Position numbers and translations under genes: made by a program
NCBI RefSeq assembly: GCF_001507555.1
Contig: NZ_LQBO01000001.1
Span: 1,550,001 to 1,614,000, forward strand
DNA from: Thiomicrospira sp. XS5
GTDB lineage: Bacteria > Pseudomonadota > Gammaproteobacteria > Thiomicrospirales > Thiomicrospiraceae
Length of the DNA: 64,000 nt
Reading direction: 5' to 3'
Shown: piece by piece, positions 15,846 through 26,310 of the stretch
Position numbering within the stretch: the first letter of the stretch is position 1
Layout: every line of letters starts with the position of its first letter
Notes under the pieces: model-generated
The model's database searches: none
What the model saw: the letters and a program-made list of their open reading frames with translations, nothing else
What the model was told of the DNA's origin: nothing

Positions 15846-17714
15846 ATGCCGCAACACAATCCGCAAGACATTGCTTTATTGCCCTCACATCTCGCTGACC
15901 AAATCGCCGCCGGGGAAGTGGTGGAAAGACCCGCTTCCGTTGTCAAGGAGTTGCTGGAAAACGCGCTCGATTCCGGCGCGACCCAAATTGACATTCAGAT
16001 TGAAGAGGGTGGCGAAAAACGTATCGTGGTGTCCGACAATGGGACGGGCATTCGGCAATCGCAATTGCAGTTGGCGGTGAGTCGACACGCCACCAGTAAA
16101 ATTCAAACGGCCAATGACCTCACGGCGGTCGCGACGCTGGGATTTCGCGGCGAGGCTTTGGCGAGTATCGGCTCCGTCTCGCGTTTGACCCTGACCAGCC
16201 GTTTCAAGGAGGAAGAAGCCGCCTGGCAACTGCGCGGTGAAGGCGAAGGCCATTGGTCGGAGCCGATGCCGGTAGCGCACCCGCAGGGCACGCAAGTGGA
16301 TGTGCAGGACTTGTTTTTTAACACCCCGGCTCGTAAAAAATTTCTGCGTGCGGCGCGCACTGAGTTTATGCACATTGATCAATTGGTCAAGCGGGTCATG
16401 TTGAGCCGGCCGGACGTCACCATTAAATTGACGCATAACCAGAAAGTCATGCGTCACGTTCAGGCCGCGCCGGACGATGCGGCTTTGGTGCAGCGCTTAA
16501 AGCAACTGATGGGCGGGCCTTTTGTGGAACAGAGCCTGGCGCTGGAGTTCGAAGCGCAGGACATTCAGTTGTCCGGCTGGGCGGCGCAGGCGACTTTTAA
16601 CCGCAGCCAAACCGACATGCAATATGTGTTCGTCAACGGTCGCATCGTGCGGGATCGTTTGTTGTCTTATGCCGTCAAACAAGCCTATGCCGATGTGTTG
16701 TATCATGGCCGCCATCCGGCGTACGTGTTGTTTTTGGATATTCCGCATGAACTGGTGGATGTGAATGTGCACCCGGCCAAGTATGAAGTACGTTTTGCCA
16801 ATGGCCGTTGGGTGTATGACTTTCTGCGCCGTTCGGTGCGCGAAGCGGTGACGCGCCCGGTTGGCGTGTCGGGTGGTCATGCTGAGGCGGCCGCGCCAGC
16901 AGGCCATACCGGAACATCGGGTCGGTTTGAGACGACAACGCCAAATGAGTCGGCTTATCAGGCGGCCATGCAATTTCAAACTCGTGAGACGTCAAACGAG
17001 AATGGTTACGGGGTGAATGAGCCGGTACCGGCCTATGCCATGGAGCCGGGCGAGCAATTGATTCGTCAATTTCAAGCGGCGCAAGCTGAGTCGAATGCGC
17101 AAATCGACGCGGCTCGATCGGCGACCCAGCAGCACCCGTTGGGGTATGCCAAGGCGCAAATTCATGGCGTGTTCATTCTGGCGGAAAACGAACAAGGCCT
17201 GGTGTTGGTGGACATGCACGCCGCACACGAGCGTATTGTGTACGAGCGCATGAAGCAGCAATGGACACAAGACCGCTTGGTGTCACAACCCTTGCTGGTG
17301 CCAATTGTGGTGAGTTTGGAAGCGTCGCAAATCGCCATTTGGGACGAATATCGTGATGAATTGGACAAACTCGGTTTCGAAGCCGAGTCGTTTGGCCCGG
17401 AGCAACTGAAGCTGACGCGCGTGCCGACATTATTGGCGAAATCCGATGTGGCCCATTTGGTCAACGATATGATTGCCGACTTGGCGGTAGCGGGTGAAAC
17501 CCGTTTGGTGGAAGAAAAAATCAACCAGATTCTCAGCACCATGGCGTGTCACGGTTCGGTACGCGCCAACCGTCAGTTGACGGTGGATGAAATGAACGCC
17601 TTGTTGCGCGATATGGAAGCCACGGAGAGTTCCGCGCAGTGCAATCACGGCCGCCCGACCTGGGTGCAGTTGTCGATGGAACAACTCGATGCTTTGTTTA
17701 TGAGGGGGCAATAG
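15846..17714 (+). CDS. mutL: DNA mismatch repair protein MutL
   Basis: The 622-residue protein links MutS mismatch recognition to strand incision. The N-terminal GHKL ATPase shows ELLENALDSGA, DNGTGI and TLGFRGEALASI; a variable linker (about 340-425) leads to the C-terminal dimerisation domain. Residues 456-467 read DMHAAHERIVYE, fitting the DQHA(X)2E(X)4E metal-binding endonuclease signature that E. coli MutL lacks. MutL here is therefore probably the nicking enzyme of a MutH-independent pathway. It is followed after one base by miaA. A half-motif AGGCCTGG lies at 17195. Confidence 0.96.
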   Translation: MPQHNPQDIALLPSHLADQIAAGEVVERPASVVKELLENALDSGATQIDIQIEEGGEKRIVVSDNGTGIRQSQLQLAVSRHATSKIQTANDLTAVATLGFRGEALASIGSVSRLTLTSRFKEEEAAWQLRGEGEGHWSEPMPVAHPQGTQVDVQDLFFNTPARKKFLRAARTEFMHIDQLVKRVMLSRPDVTIKLTHNQKVMRHVQAAPDDAALVQRLKQLMGGPFVEQSLALEFEAQDIQLSGWAAQATFNRSQTDMQYVFVNGRIVRDRLLSYAVKQAYADVLYHGRHPAYVLFLDIPHELVDVNVHPAKYEVRFANGRWVYDFLRRSVREAVTRPVGVSGGHAEAAAPAGHTGTSGRFETTTPNESAYQAAMQFQTRETSNENGYGVNEPVPAYAMEPGEQLIRQFQAAQAESNAQIDAARSATQQHPLGYAKAQIHGVFILAENEQGLVLVDMHAAHERIVYERMKQQWTQDRLVSQPLLVPIVVSLEASQIAIWDEYRDELDKLGFEAESFGPEQLKLTRVPTLLAKSDVAHLVNDMIADLAVAGETRLVEEKINQILSTMACHGSVRANRQLTVDEMNALLRDMEATESSAQCNHGRPTWVQLSMEQLDALFMRGQ

Positions 17715-17715
17715 G

Positions 17716-18711
17716 GTGAGTGAGGTGATGTCGACGATGCCGGATTTGAATGTCGAACATTTGATTGAACAAAAGTGCTGCTTAGCGATTATGGGGCCGA
17801 CGGCGTCGGGTAAAAGCCGCTTGTCGATGGCCTTGGCCGAGCGTTTGCCGGTGGAAATCATCAGCGTGGATTCCGCACTGATTTACCGTGGTATGGACAT
17901 CGGCACGGCTAAACCGTCCGCCGAGGAGTTGGCCAAAGTGCCGCACCACCTGATCGATATTCTCGACCCCAGCGAAAGTTATTCCGCCGCCGACTTTGTG
18001 GAAGATGTGCATCGCTTGGTGACGGAAATTTTTGAACGGGGGCGGTTGCCGATGTTGGTGGGTGGCACCATGATGTATTTTAATGCGTTGCAAAAAGGCA
18101 TGGCGCAACTGCCTTCGGCCGATGACGCTTTACGTGCTGAAATTCACCAGGCCTGGCTGGAAGACGCACAAGCCGTGCACGACCGCTTGAAAGCCGTCGA
18201 CCCGGAAGCGGCTGAGCGCATTCACCCGAATGATCCGCAACGATTGGTGCGTGCATTGGAGGTTTATGAAATGACCGGGCGGCCATTGACCGAGTTGCAG
18301 AGAGATGCACAGGGTCAAGGGTTGACGGCTTTTAAATTGGTCAAAGTAGCGTTGTTACCAGAAGACCGTGCCCAGTTACATCAACAAATCGAACAGCGTT
18401 TTCACGCTATGTTGAATGAGGGGTTTTTGAAAGAAGCCGAACAGGTGTTTTCGCAGCCGAATCTGCATGGCGATCTGCCGGCCATTCGCAGTGTCGGTTA
18501 TCGCCAGGCCTGGTTGTTTTTTGAACAAACCTACAATTATGAAACCTTTGTGGAAAAGAGCATTGTCGCCACTCGGCAGCTCGCCAAACGGCAGATTACC
18601 TGGCTGCGAAAAGAAGCGGATTTGCACGTCATTGACCCTTACCACACAAATCTTGACAAAAGTGTGGAGGAGGTTTTAGAGTACTTGGCTAGATGTGATA
18701 AAAATGCTTAA
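17716..18711 (+). CDS. miaA: tRNA dimethylallyltransferase
   Basis: MiaA adds the dimethylallyl group to A37 of UNN-decoding tRNAs. The P-loop GPTASGKS (about 28-35), DSALIYRGMDIGTAKP, VPHHLIDI and the tail TRQLAKRQITWLR are all present; 331 residues is normal. The start is GTG 17716 or one of the in-frame ATGs at 17728 or 17737. It lies one base after the mutL stop, so the two are co-transcribed. The gene carries two perfect CCAGGCCTGG copies (18147, 18504). Confidence 0.95.
   Translation: MSEVMSTMPDLNVEHLIEQKCCLAIMGPTASGKSRLSMALAERLPVEIISVDSALIYRGMDIGTAKPSAEELAKVPHHLIDILDPSESYSAADFVEDVHRLVTEIFERGRLPMLVGGTMMYFNALQKGMAQLPSADDALRAEIHQAWLEDAQAVHDRLKAVDPEAAERIHPNDPQRLVRALEVYEMTGRPLTELQRDAQGQGLTAFKLVKVALLPEDRAQLHQQIEQRFHAMLNEGFLKEAEQVFSQPNLHGDLPAIRSVGYRQAWLFFEQTYNYETFVEKSIVATRQLAKRQITWLRKEADLHVIDPYHTNLDKSVEEVLEYLARCDKNA
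18147..18156 (+). repeat. CCAGGCCTGG motif copy inside miaA (first)
   Basis: Perfect core, read as Gln-Ala-Trp; the + strand tail is CTGGAAG, so no T-rich tail is present here. Confidence 0.85.
18504..18513 (+). repeat. CCAGGCCTGG motif copy inside miaA (second)
   Basis: Perfect core with tail TTGTTTTTTG, read as Arg-Gln-Ala-Trp-Leu-Phe-Phe. It lies 357 bp from the first copy. Confidence 0.85.
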
Positions 18712-18863
18712 ATAAGAAAGTGTTTATGTTATTATCTGAAATCTTTCAGTGGCGATAGCGAATACACAAGGGCGTTATCATTCTGAGCCGCTGAAAGGCG
18801 AATCTGGCGAATGGTTCGTTGACACTATAAGAACATAGCTTCATACAAAAATAGGAAATAATC

Positions 18864-19136
18864 ATGGAGACAAAAAAAGTGGCTAAGGCTTTACCCATAC
18901 AAGATCCGTACTTGAATGCATTGAGAAAAGAAAAAATCAATGTAGCGATTTATCTTGTAAACGGTGTTAAGTTACAAGGCCGTGTCGATTCTTTCGATCA
19001 GTTTGTTGTGCTGTTGCGCAGCAATGTGACGCAAATGGTTTATAAACACGCGATTTCGACCATCGTGCCAGCGCGTGACCCTAAGGCTTACGAATTTGAC
19101 GCATCGGATGCTTCCGAAGCCAAATCTGCTGAATAA
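18864..19136 (+). CDS. hfq: RNA chaperone Hfq
   Basis: The 90-residue Sm-like protein forms a hexamer that pairs small RNAs with mRNAs. Sm1 ([22 protein letters not shown]) and the Sm2 YKHAIST motif are present, with the FDQFVVLL core between. The acidic C-terminal tail ([12 protein letters not shown]) is short compared with E. coli (102 aa). A TTGACA at 18819 has only a poor -10 partner. A hairpin terminator at 19181-19215 follows, which separates hfq from hflX. Confidence 0.97.
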   Translation: METKKVAKALPIQDPYLNALRKEKINVAIYLVNGVKLQGRVDSFDQFVVLLRSNVTQMVYKHAISTIVPARDPKAYEFDASDASEAKSAE

Positions 19137-19180
19137 GTCTGCACGAGGCTTCCTCTCGAAGCCCGTTCTACATTATCGTG

Positions 19181-19215
19181 AAAAGCTTGAAACCGCTCGG
19201 ATGTTCAAGCTTTTT
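19181..19215 (+). terminator. Intrinsic terminator after hfq
   Basis: AAAAGCTTGAA (19181-19191) pairs with TTCAAGCTTTT (19204-19214), and the T-run overlaps the stem. A small GGCTTC/GAAGCC hairpin (19147-19163) precedes it. Confidence 0.7.
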
Positions 19216-19296
19216 GCGGGTACACACCGATCATTAACGTTTTATAATCATCATCAAAACCTATCTCAAGCTTGCTTGAAAGCAGTCTGTTAACGC

Positions 19297-20601
19297 ATGG
19301 AATTATTTGGAAAACTCGAACAGAAGGTACTGGAAAAAGCGATACTGGTACATGTGGATTTTTATCATGAAGCCGATCGTGAAGTGCTGGAAGAGTTTTA
19401 TGAGCTCGTCGATTCCGCTGGTGCGGAAGTCAAGGAACTGATCACGACGAAAAGGCAGTCACCGGACCCGAAATTTTTTATCGGCAAAGGCAAAGCCGAG
19501 GAAATTAAGCATGCGGTGGAAATGCACGAAGCGGATGTGGTGATTGTTAATCATGCGTTGAGCCCGGCGCAGGAGCGCAATTTAAGCCAATTTCTTGATT
19601 GTCAGGTATTGGATCGCGTCGGTCTGATTCTGGATATTTTTGCCCAACGCGCCCGATCGCATGAAGGGAAGTTGCAAGTCGAGTTGGCGCAGTTGAAGCG
19701 TATGTCCACCCGGTTGGTCAAAGGTTGGAGTCACTTGGATCGTCAAGGCGGTATTGGCGCACGTGGTCCGGGGGAAACCCAGTTGGAAACGGACCGCCGT
19801 TTGGTGCAAGGCAAAATCAAACAGCTCGAAGCACGCATTGAAAAAGTGCGTCAACAACGGAGCCTTGGGCGTCGTTCGCGCCAAAAATCGGATTTGCCGA
19901 CCGTCACCATTATCGGTTACACCAATGCCGGAAAATCCACCTTGTTCAATCAAATGACGCAAGCGGGTGTGTATGCCGAAGACCGTTTGTTTGCGACCTT
20001 GGATTCCACCTTGCGTAAGGTGCATTTGCCGGGCGCCGGCCCAGTCATTTTTGCGGACACCGTCGGGTTTATTCGCCACATTCCGCACGATCTGGTGGCC
20101 GCCTTTCGTTCCACGCTGGAAGAAACCAGCGAAGCGGATTTATTGATTCATTTAGTCGATGCGGCCGACCCGCTTCGTGCTGAAAAAATCGCGGATGTGG
20201 AAGAAGTGATTCAAGAAGTCGGTGCTGAAGAGGTGCCGCAGCTATTGGTCTTCAATAAAATTGACCGTTTGGATCCGGTGGTGGCACCGCATGTGGATTT
20301 AAATGATGAAAACTTGCCGGAGCGGGTTTGGATTTCGGCGCGTGAGCAATCGGGCATCGAGTTAATGATCGATGCCGTGGCGGCTTATTTCCGCGGGCGG
20401 TTTCTGACGGTTCGGCTGGTGCTGGATGTTAAAGCGGGCAAGCGTCGTTCCGAACTGTATACGTTGGGCACCATTTTGGAAGAGGGGTTTGATGAAGCCG
20501 GTAATAGCGTCTTCAAGATGTCCCTGACCGAGATGGAATCCGAACAGATTCAAAAGTGGGATGAAATCCTCGAATATCAAGTGTTGTCGTCGGAAAACTG
20601 A
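19297..20601 (+). CDS. hflX: Ribosome-associated GTPase HflX
   Basis: HflX binds stalled ribosomes under heat or antibiotic stress and splits the subunits. The 434-residue protein has the glycine-rich GIGARGPGETQLETDRR segment (about 149-165), a coiled coil, then the GTPase motifs GYTNAGKS (G1, about 206-213), DTVGFI (G3) and NKID (G4). The length is close to E. coli (426). It starts at ATG 19297 without a strong ribosome site. A 10-bp perfect hairpin (20655-20683) separates it from hflK. Confidence 0.96.
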   Translation: MELFGKLEQKVLEKAILVHVDFYHEADREVLEEFYELVDSAGAEVKELITTKRQSPDPKFFIGKGKAEEIKHAVEMHEADVVIVNHALSPAQERNLSQFLDCQVLDRVGLILDIFAQRARSHEGKLQVELAQLKRMSTRLVKGWSHLDRQGGIGARGPGETQLETDRRLVQGKIKQLEARIEKVRQQRSLGRRSRQKSDLPTVTIIGYTNAGKSTLFNQMTQAGVYAEDRLFATLDSTLRKVHLPGAGPVIFADTVGFIRHIPHDLVAAFRSTLEETSEADLLIHLVDAADPLRAEKIADVEEVIQEVGAEEVPQLLVFNKIDRLDPVVAPHVDLNDENLPERVWISAREQSGIELMIDAVAAYFRGRFLTVRLVLDVKAGKRRSELYTLGTILEEGFDEAGNSVFKMSLTEMESEQIQKWDEILEYQVLSSEN

Positions 20602-20654
20602 CGGCTTTATCCACTTTTCAATGCATGGATTCAAAAACCGTGTCCAATTAAATA

Positions 20655-20683
20655 AATTAATCCCGAAGCCAAGGGGATTAATT
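20655..20683 (+). other. Hairpin between hflX and hflK
   Basis: AATTAATCCC (20655-20664) and GGGATTAATT (20674-20683) form a perfect 10-bp stem. No T-run follows, so an operator or RNA processing site is as likely as a terminator. Confidence 0.4.
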
Positions 20684-20746
20684 GATGACATTTCGTTCGA
20701 TAAAATTTAAAATGACGCACTGATTTTCAATTTTCTGGAGAAAATA

Positions 20747-21976
20747 ATGGCGTGGAATGAGCCGGGAAAACCTGGACAGGACCCATGGGGCAACTCGGGG
20801 AACAACAACCGTCCTAATAATTCAAGAAAACCCAATGGATCCAATCAAGATCCAGACTTGAAGGAAGCCTTAAAAAAAGCCCAGGAATTTTTTGGCGGCA
20901 CGGGCGATAAGTTCGGTGGCGCGAAAGGCACCGGTTTGATTGTCATCGTATTGATTGCGCTGTGGTTGTTGAGCGGAATCTATACGGTCGACTCGCCTGA
21001 AAGAGGGGTGGTCAAGCGTTTTGGGGCCTATACTCATGAAACCACGGCGGGTTTGCACTGGCATTTACCTTGGCCGATTGAAAGCGTTACCTTGGTGAAC
21101 GTGGACCGTATCCGTACGGCGGAAATCGGCTATCGTTCCGACAGCCGTAATCGTAATGGTACGGTGCCGTCGGAAGCTTTGATGCTGACTAAAGATGAGA
21201 ACATTGTCGATGTGCGTATCGCCGTGCAATATAAAGTCAGCGACGCGAAAAAGTATCTATTTGACGTTGCGGCACCGGACATCACCATGCGTGATTTGAC
21301 CGAAAGTGCGCTGAGAGAAATTGTCGGCCGAAACACCATGGACTTCGTATTGACCGAAGGGCGTGATGAGGTGGTTTCCAAAGTGCGTGCTTTGGCACAA
21401 AAACATTTGGATGAATACAATACTGGTTTGATGATTACCTCTTTGAACTTGCAGGATGCTCAGCCACCTGAGCAAGTTCAGTCCGCATTTGCCGACGTGG
21501 TGAAAGCGCGAGAGGACAGAGAACGTTTGATCAACGAAGCGGAAGCTTATTCAAACGATATCTTGCCGAAAGCGCGTGGTAAAGCGGCGCGTCAAATTGA
21601 AGAAGCACGCGCTTATCATGATGAAGTGATCGCACGATCAACCGGTCAGGCCAGCCGTTTTGAAAGCATTATGTCCGAATACAAAAAAGCACCGCGCGTG
21701 ACGCGTGAGCGTTTGTACTTGGATGCCATGACGAATGTGTTGAGCACGACCTCGAAAGTCTTTGTCGGGGCGGACAGTGGCACCAATTTGCTGTACTTGC
21801 CATTGGATAAGATGATGTCGGGCCAGGGCGGTAATGTACCGTTCCGAGTACCGAGTGATGTTTCTTCGCAGTCGGGTGCTGCCGCTTCCGGTTCCAGCAA
21901 GAACGGTTCATCTTCCGGTCGAAACACATCGCAAAACAACATTCGTGATTACTTGAGAACAAGGGAGCTTCGCTAA
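20747..21976 (+). CDS. hflK: FtsH-regulating membrane protein HflK
   Basis: HflK and HflC form a large periplasm-facing cage around FtsH protease. The 409-residue protein has a Gly/Asn/Pro-rich cytoplasmic N-terminus (WNEPGKPGQDPWGNSG), one membrane helix (about 63-82), and an SPFH/prohibitin domain (about 84-330), ending in a Ser/Gly/Asn-rich tail. A GGAGAA ribosome site precedes the ATG. It lies one base before hflC. Confidence 0.96.
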   Translation: MAWNEPGKPGQDPWGNSGNNNRPNNSRKPNGSNQDPDLKEALKKAQEFFGGTGDKFGGAKGTGLIVIVLIALWLLSGIYTVDSPERGVVKRFGAYTHETTAGLHWHLPWPIESVTLVNVDRIRTAEIGYRSDSRNRNGTVPSEALMLTKDENIVDVRIAVQYKVSDAKKYLFDVAAPDITMRDLTESALREIVGRNTMDFVLTEGRDEVVSKVRALAQKHLDEYNTGLMITSLNLQDAQPPEQVQSAFADVVKAREDRERLINEAEAYSNDILPKARGKAARQIEEARAYHDEVIARSTGQASRFESIMSEYKKAPRVTRERLYLDAMTNVLSTTSKVFVGADSGTNLLYLPLDKMMSGQGGNVPFRVPSDVSSQSGAAASGSSKNGSSSGRNTSQNNIRDYLRTRELR

Positions 21977-21977
21977 G

Positions 21978-22832
21978 ATGAAATCCGTTATTACTATTTT
22001 TATCGCGGCTGTCCTGTTTATTGGCAGTAATGCCCTGTTCACCGTTCAACAAGGTCAAACGGCCTTGGTTTTCCGTTTCGGTGAAATTGTGGAAGACAAC
22101 TTGAAACCGGGCTTGCATTTCAAAACGCCTTTCGTCAACAACGTGCGTTTGTTCGATGCCCGTTTGCAGACGTTGGATGCCGAACCGGAGCGCTACCTAA
22201 CCAGTGAGAAGAAAAACTTGTTGGTGGATTCGTTTGTTGAGTGGCGCATCAGTGATGCCAAGAAGTTTTACACCGCTATGAACGGTGACATCCGTTTGGC
22301 AAACTTGCGTTTGGCGCAAATTATTAAAGATGGTTTGCGTGCCGAATTCGGGAGCCGTACCGTTCAGGAAGTGATTTCTCAGGACCGTCGCGTGATTGTG
22401 AAAGAAATCCAGGCGAACACCGGTGAGTCGGTCAGCAATTTCGGTATCGATATCGTCGATGTTAAAATCAAACGCGTCGATTTACCGCAAGACGTCAGTG
22501 ATTCGGTGTACCAACGTATGGAAGCCGAACGTAATCGTGTGGCGAAAGATTTGCGCTCACAAGGTTCCGAAGCCGCCGAGCGTATTCGTGCCGATGCCGA
22601 CCGTCAGAGAACCATTATTCTGGCCGACGCTTATCGTGACGCGGAAACCATTCGCGGGGAAGGGGATGCCACCGCGGCGGATATTTATGCGAAAGCGTAT
22701 TCCAAGGATCCGGATTTCTATGCTTTCTACCAGAGCTTGAATGCTTACCAGCAGTCCTTCAACAGTAAGACGGACATGATGGTGGTGGACCCGAAATCCG
22801 ATTTCTTCAAATTCTTCAACCAGCAGAAATAA
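21978..22832 (+). CDS. hflC: FtsH-regulating membrane protein HflC
   Basis: The 284-residue partner of HflK has an N-terminal membrane anchor (about 4-22) and an SPFH domain (FTVQQGQTALVFRFGEIV onward), with the basic R/A/E-rich helix at about 180-230 that forms the cage wall. The start ATG is one base after the hflK stop, so the two are coupled. A strong hairpin terminator follows at 22869-22893. Confidence 0.96.
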   Translation: MKSVITIFIAAVLFIGSNALFTVQQGQTALVFRFGEIVEDNLKPGLHFKTPFVNNVRLFDARLQTLDAEPERYLTSEKKNLLVDSFVEWRISDAKKFYTAMNGDIRLANLRLAQIIKDGLRAEFGSRTVQEVISQDRRVIVKEIQANTGESVSNFGIDIVDVKIKRVDLPQDVSDSVYQRMEAERNRVAKDLRSQGSEAAERIRADADRQRTIILADAYRDAETIRGEGDATAADIYAKAYSKDPDFYAFYQSLNAYQQSFNSKTDMMVVDPKSDFFKFFNQQK

Positions 22833-22868
22833 TCGAATGGTTGAGCGCATAACAATTGGATAAGACAT

Positions 22869-22893
22869 AAAGGTGGTTCAGTCCACCTTTTTT
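22869..22893 (+). terminator. Intrinsic terminator after hflC
   Basis: AAAGGTGG (22869-22876) and CCACCTTT (22883-22890) with six T in all. Confidence 0.8.
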
Positions 22894-22933
22894 ATGCCTT
22901 CTCGACGGTGCGCGGGAAGCGAGGAGCGGTTTC

Positions 22934-23119
22934 ATGTTGGAAGCATTGCTCAGTGCGATTGCACTGGTATTCATTATTGAAGGGCTGCTGCCGTTTGTTT
23001 TTCCACGAGTGTGGCGAAGCACCATGGCGGAGCTGATTCAGCTGGATGACAAGAAGCTGAGATGGATGGGCTTAATCAGCCTTTCCATCGGAATGATTTT
23101 ATTATTTATTTTTACGTAA
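22934..23119 (+). CDS. YjeT-like DUF2065 membrane protein
   Basis: The 61-residue protein has two hydrophobic helices (LLSAIALVFIIEGLLPFVFP and LISLSIGMILLFIF) and the family hallmark of DUF2065. In E. coli the homologue yjeT also sits between hflC and purA, which supports the call. A GAGGAG ribosome site precedes the ATG. It is 10 bp upstream of hisZ. Function is unknown; the position suggests a link to HflKC or a simple operon relic. Confidence 0.85.
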   Translation: MLEALLSAIALVFIIEGLLPFVFPRVWRSTMAELIQLDDKKLRWMGLISLSIGMILLFIFT

Positions 23120-23129
23120 GAAGACTGTA

Positions 23130-24299
23130 ATGCAACAAAATATTTGGTTTACGCCGGATGGGCTTGAAGACTTATTGCCGGATGAGGCGAAAAAGCTCGA
23201 GTGCTACCGCCGTCAATTATTGGATGGTTTCGAACTGTCTGGATACGACTTGGTGCTGCCGCCGATTGCAGAGTTCACGGATTCGCTGTTGACCGGTAAG
23301 GGACGACATCTGGCGGTGGATACCTGCCGTTTTACCGACCAGGAAAGCGGTAAGATGATGGGGGTTCGTGCCGATATGACGCCGCAAGTCGCCCGTATTG
23401 CCAGCAACCGCATTAAGCAAAAAGGCATTCAACGCTTGTGTTACGTTGGTGAAGTGCTGAAAACCCGTAATAATCGCGCAAAAGGTTCCCGTAGTCCGAT
23501 TGAGGTCGGCGCGGAATTGTTTGGCCATTCCGGTGTGGAAAGTGATATCGAAGTCATTGAATTGATGGTGTCGTCGTTAAACGGTATTGGCTTAAATGAC
23601 CTGACGTTAAGTCTTGGGCACGTTTCGGTCGTGGATACCTTGATGAATCAAGTCGGCTTGAGCGACGCTCAGCAAGAGACGATGGTGGACATTCTGTTGC
23701 GTAAGTCGATCCCGGAATACGATGATTTCGTCGCCACTTTGTCTTTGTCACCGGCTTTAACGGAAGCTTTTAAAGCGCTGTTGACGCTATGCGGGAATGC
23801 GGACGATGTGATGGCGAAAATGGATGTGCTGGCCAATGTTTCGAGTGATATGGCGGAGCACTTGGCGCACTTCAAAGCGGTCTTGTCGCACTTTGCCGCG
23901 TTTGAAGATTTAACCATTCATGTCGATTTAGCCGATATTCGCGGTTATCAGTACCACACCGGTATGATCTTCAGTTGTTATGCCGCGGATCGGAAGATGT
24001 ATCAATTAGCACGTGGTGGCCGTTATGACGGTATCGGTTCCGAATTCGGTGTCGATAAACCGGCGACCGGCTTCAGCCTGGATTTGCGCGGTATGCTGGA
24101 TTTACTGGATCAACCGACCTCAATGAAAAAAGAGGTGGTTTATGCGCCAAACGCCTATGATGCCGATTTGTTGGCTGAGATTGAGCGTTTGAAAGCCCAG
24201 CAAACCGTCGTTAAACGTTTTTATGATTTTTCAGAGTTGCCGGATGGTGCTTCTTATCTAGAGTCGGTTTCTGGAACCTGGACGATTTCCGTTAAGTAA
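23130..24299 (+). CDS. hisZ: ATP phosphoribosyltransferase regulatory subunit HisZ
   Basis: HisZ is a HisRS-like paralogue that lacks aminoacylation and activates the short form of HisG in the first step of histidine synthesis. The 389-residue product begins WFTPDGLEDLLPDEA and contains VRADMTPQVAR and ARGGRYDGIG, as in this family; it lacks the HisRS anticodon-binding domain. Its presence predicts a short HisG elsewhere. The hflC-yjeT-hisZ-purA order is common outside enterics. Confidence 0.94.
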   Translation: MQQNIWFTPDGLEDLLPDEAKKLECYRRQLLDGFELSGYDLVLPPIAEFTDSLLTGKGRHLAVDTCRFTDQESGKMMGVRADMTPQVARIASNRIKQKGIQRLCYVGEVLKTRNNRAKGSRSPIEVGAELFGHSGVESDIEVIELMVSSLNGIGLNDLTLSLGHVSVVDTLMNQVGLSDAQQETMVDILLRKSIPEYDDFVATLSLSPALTEAFKALLTLCGNADDVMAKMDVLANVSSDMAEHLAHFKAVLSHFAAFEDLTIHVDLADIRGYQYHTGMIFSCYAADRKMYQLARGGRYDGIGSEFGVDKPATGFSLDLRGMLDLLDQPTSMKKEVVYAPNAYDADLLAEIERLKAQQTVVKRFYDFSELPDGASYLESVSGTWTISVK

Positions 24300-24324
24300 G
24301 CCTGTCGAAGCAGGCGAATCGTAA

Positions 24325-25674
<1,350 letters not shown>

Positions 25675-25697
25675 GGCTGACGTATTACGAGACGATC

Positions 25698-25725
25698 AAA
25701 AAAACCGCTTTCGAGCGGTTTTTTT
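25698..25725 (+). terminator. Intrinsic terminator after purA
   Basis: AACCGCT and AGCGGTT flank a TTCG tetraloop, with A-run 5' and T-run 3'; it can act in both directions. Confidence 0.85.
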
Positions 25726-25795
25726 ATTGCTGATGTCAACGTTTTGAGACAACGTTGAGAAAGCTGAAATAAGACTTGGATAAAACTTAAATCGA

Positions 25796-25805
25796 CCAGG
25801 CCTGG
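25796..25805 (+). repeat. CCAGGCCTGG motif copy after the CheY-like gene
   Basis: Perfect core with tail TGCGTTCAG, 19 bp beyond the minus-strand stop at 25825. Confidence 0.85.
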
Positions 25806-25824
25806 TGCGTTCAGGTATTCGGTT

Positions 25825-26181
25825 TTAAATGACTTTTCGGATAATGCCGGGTAAGGTTTCCGGGTTGAAGGGTTTGACAATCCAGCCGGTGGCGCCCAAA
25901 GCACGGCCTTGTTCTTTCATTTCCTGGCTGGCTTCGGTGGTCATCATTAAGATCGGTGTGAAACGGTAGTTTTCCAGCTTTCGGGCCGCTTCCAGAAATT
26001 CCAGCCCGGACATGACCGGCATATTGATGTCGGAGATAATGACGTCGAATTGTGTTTCTTTCAACGCGTCGAGTCCTTGTTGACCGTCTTCAGCCATGGT
26101 CAAGTCAAACGTTTGGCCGAGAACCATATTGACCAGCTTTCGCATGGAAGAAGCATCGTCGATATACAGGACTTTATTCAT
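25825..26181 (-). CDS. CheY-like single-domain response regulator
   Basis: The 118-residue product is a stand-alone receiver: acidic pair YIDDASS (about 6-12), phosphorylation Asp in ISDINMPVMSG (about 50), Thr/Ser switch in MMTTEAS, and Lys in VKPFNP. The ATG at 26181 is chosen; a GTG 30 bases earlier adds an unconserved leader. No chemotaxis or kinase gene lies near, so its partner is unknown. It is convergent with purA. Confidence 0.88.
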   Translation of the reverse strand: MNKVLYIDDASSMRKLVNMVLGQTFDLTMAEDGQQGLDALKETQFDVIISDINMPVMSGLEFLEAARKLENYRFTPILMMTTEASQEMKEQGRALGATGWIVKPFNPETLPGIIRKVI

Positions 26182-26310
26182 GGGTTTCACTTTCTTTTCA
26201 AACCCCGTCACTTTAGCACAAAAATAAGGGGTTTTTCCTAAAAATTATCTGAAAGCCCTAACAGAGATTGTTACAATAATTTTTTTGACTTTTTAAGGTA
26301 CCGGAACAAG

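Noticed and set aside
18819-18847. A sigma-70 promoter for hfq (TTGACA at 18819-18824)
   Set aside because: The -10 hexamer at the right spacing is CATACA, only three matches, so it was not listed as a promoter.
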